A stretch of DNA of 6,060 bases. Source: Dehalococcoidia bacterium. GTDB lineage: Bacteria > Chloroflexota > Dehalococcoidia > Plut-88900. Position numbers and translations under genes: made by a program. Position 1 is the stretch's first letter. Every line of letters begins with the position of its first letter. This document shows positions 5,305 to 6,060 of this stretch, piece by piece. A model generated the notes under the pieces. That model had not been told where the DNA came from, did no database searches, and saw only the letters and a list, made by a program, of their open reading frames with translations. Location: assembly GCA_012270635.1 (NCBI GenBank), contig JAAXHX010000034.1:1-6060 (forward strand), read 5' to 3'.

Positions 5305-5793
5305 ATGGAAGCGGTAAAGAAACTGGGTGCGGTGTACCTGGTGGCCCTCGCCGTGGCAGTGGCCGTCTACTTCATCATCAATCCCTTCCTCCCCGACTCC
5401 TTCGACCCGCTGTCCGTCTGGGAAATCCTGGACATCCTGATGGCTGTTGCGCTGGGCATGGCCCTGCTGTTCAACGGCTACCGCAAATTCAGGGTCGGGG
5501 GCCGGGACGCTGGTGAGCCGGTAACGCGCCAGTACCTGGAAGTCAACCTGCTCTTCTACTTTACGGCGGGCCTTACCATCCTGTTCCTGCACAACTGGTT
5601 TGCGCTGCTGGGGCTCGGGCCCGACAACTTGGGAGCTTCGGACGCATCCGGGAACCACCAGAGGTGGATCATCTGGGCAGTGGTGGACGTGATTCTGCCG
5701 ATAACCATCGGCGTGACGGGCTGCCACCTGTGGTTCGACTCGTCCTCGTCCAAGCCCGACTCCCAACCCCTGGACGAGGGCACGACGGCGTAA
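5305..5793 (+). CDS. Unrecognised four-helix membrane protein
   Basis: 162 aa from the ATG at 5305, chosen because GGGAGG (5295-5300) lies just upstream and the first helix then starts at once. An in-frame GTG at 5224 would add 27 residues that look non-coding. Four likely membrane segments: about 8-28, 39-57, 80-103 and 121-144, with a charged loop (60-76) after the second and a hydrophilic, Ser/Asp-rich tail (145-162). The pattern gives both ends on the same side, probably the cytoplasm, given Lys5-Lys6 before helix 1 and Arg60/Lys61/Arg63 between helices 2 and 3. Polar residues inside or at the edge of helices (Asp43, His96, Asp128, Cys140, His141) might matter, but no known motif is visible. 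I do not recognise the family. It stands alone, with its own possible promoter and about 166 bases before the peroxiredoxin gene. Confidence 0.75.
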   Translation: MEAVKKLGAVYLVALAVAVAVYFIINPFLPDSFDPLSVWEILDILMAVALGMALLFNGYRKFRVGGRDAGEPVTRQYLEVNLLFYFTAGLTILFLHNWFALLGLGPDNLGASDASGNHQRWIIWAVVDVILPITIGVTGCHLWFDSSSSKPDSQPLDEGTTA

Positions 5794-5866
5794 GGTGCGT
5801 GAGATAGGGCGCGTCGGGGGCGATGGGGGCCGAAGCGGGGGAGACCTACCCCTAGTCGGCAAGTTC

Positions 5867-5875
5867 TGTTAAAGT
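5867..5875 (+). promoter_or_regulatory. Possible extended -10 promoter before the peroxiredoxin gene
   Basis: TG-T-TAAAGT (5867-5875) fits an extended -10 element; no convincing -35 is found at the usual distance. Transcription from here would give a leader of about 80 nt holding the hairpins at 5887-5928. Confidence 0.25.
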
Positions 5876-5886
5876 TTCCTGGGGGA

Positions 5887-5928
5887 GTCGCATGGCCGAC
5901 CCAGAAGGGTTGCGACGCCAAGGCGTCG
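5887..5928 (+). repeat. Overlapping hairpins upstream of the peroxiredoxin gene
   Basis: GTCGCA (5887-5892) pairs with TGCGAC (5911-5916), with an inner ACCC-AGAA-GGGT stem (5899-5910). CGACGCC (5913-5919) pairs with GGCGTCG (5922-5928). The two share bases 5913-5916 and so compete. Seen directly; function unknown. Confidence 0.35.
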
Positions 5929-5959
5929 GCAGCCGGGATTTTGCAGAGAGGGGGAAGAT

Positions 5960-6060
5960 ATGGCGCTTCGCATCAACGACACGGCCCCGGATTTCACGGC
6001 GAACACCAACTCCGGCCCGGTCAACTTTCACGAGTGGATCGGCGACGGATGGGCAATGCT
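5960..6060 (+). CDS. Peroxiredoxin, probably 1-Cys/Prx6 type, 5' end only
   Basis: Only the first 33 codons are present; the gene continues past the right edge. The start NDTAPDFTANT (6-16) followed by GPVNFHEWIGDGWA (19-32) is the typical opening of the AhpC/TSA fold, and the 'F-H-x-W-I-G-D-x-W-A' wording is characteristic of the Prx6 (1-Cys) branch. Such enzymes reduce hydrogen peroxide and organic peroxides in the cytoplasm. The peroxidatic cysteine lies beyond the window, so catalysis cannot be checked here. The ATG at 5960 is preceded by a purine-rich site (GAGAGGGGGAAG, ending 5957). Confidence 0.88.
   Translation, partial: MALRINDTAPDFTANTNSGPVNFHEWIGDGWAM

Noticed and set aside
5239..5862. 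207-codon minus-strand frame opposite the membrane protein gene
   Set aside because: Arg/Pro/Gly/Val-rich shadow; the plus frame shows four clear hydrophobic helices and a ribosome site.

Overview
The window looks like a chromosomal segment of a GC-rich bacterium. CTP synthase has the wording [11 protein letters not shown]...[10 protein letters not shown] at its N-terminus. Together with the pyrG-tal-rho order, this suggests a member of Chloroflexota (Dehalococcoidia / SAR202-like). The taxon is inferred from remembered family wording, not from a search. The known core genes are intact or cut only by the window edges; no IS element, phage gene or CRISPR array was seen.

Left half (1-3440, minus strand): a compact leftward operon, pyrG (CTP synthase) > tal (small transaldolase) > rho (termination factor, 3' end outside the window), with gaps of only 44 and 49 bases. 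It is driven by a textbook sigma-70 promoter (TTGACA-17-TATAAT, 3692-3720) and has a leader of about 240 nt with overlapping, mutually exclusive hairpins. The gap before rho is extremely C-rich and G-poor in the RNA, as expected of a Rho-binding (rut) site, so feedback by Rho on its own gene is plausible.

Centre (3441-4071): 631 gene-free bases between the divergent pyrG and lipoprotein genes. They hold the pyrG leader and promoter, an 8-bp dyad overlapping that promoter's -35 box, a second small palindrome, and a rightward extended -10 promoter. Just downstream of that promoter are nested inverted repeats (3836-3956): a 12-bp closing helix, a short hairpin and a long hairpin. This looks like a structured RNA and is the most interesting unexplained signal here.

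Right half (4072-6060, plus strand): (i) a predicted lipoprotein with a Gly-X-Y collagen-like stalk carrying a trypsin/HtrA-like serine protease domain with an apparent Asp-to-Glu change in the triad; (ii) a long hairpin and two tandem 37-bp repeats whose palindromes differ by compensatory changes; (iii) an unrecognised four-helix membrane protein; (iv) the first 33 codons of a peroxiredoxin of the 1-Cys/Prx6 type. The left operon serves nucleotide and pentose metabolism plus transcription termination. The right-hand genes look like independent envelope and stress functions rather than one pathway.
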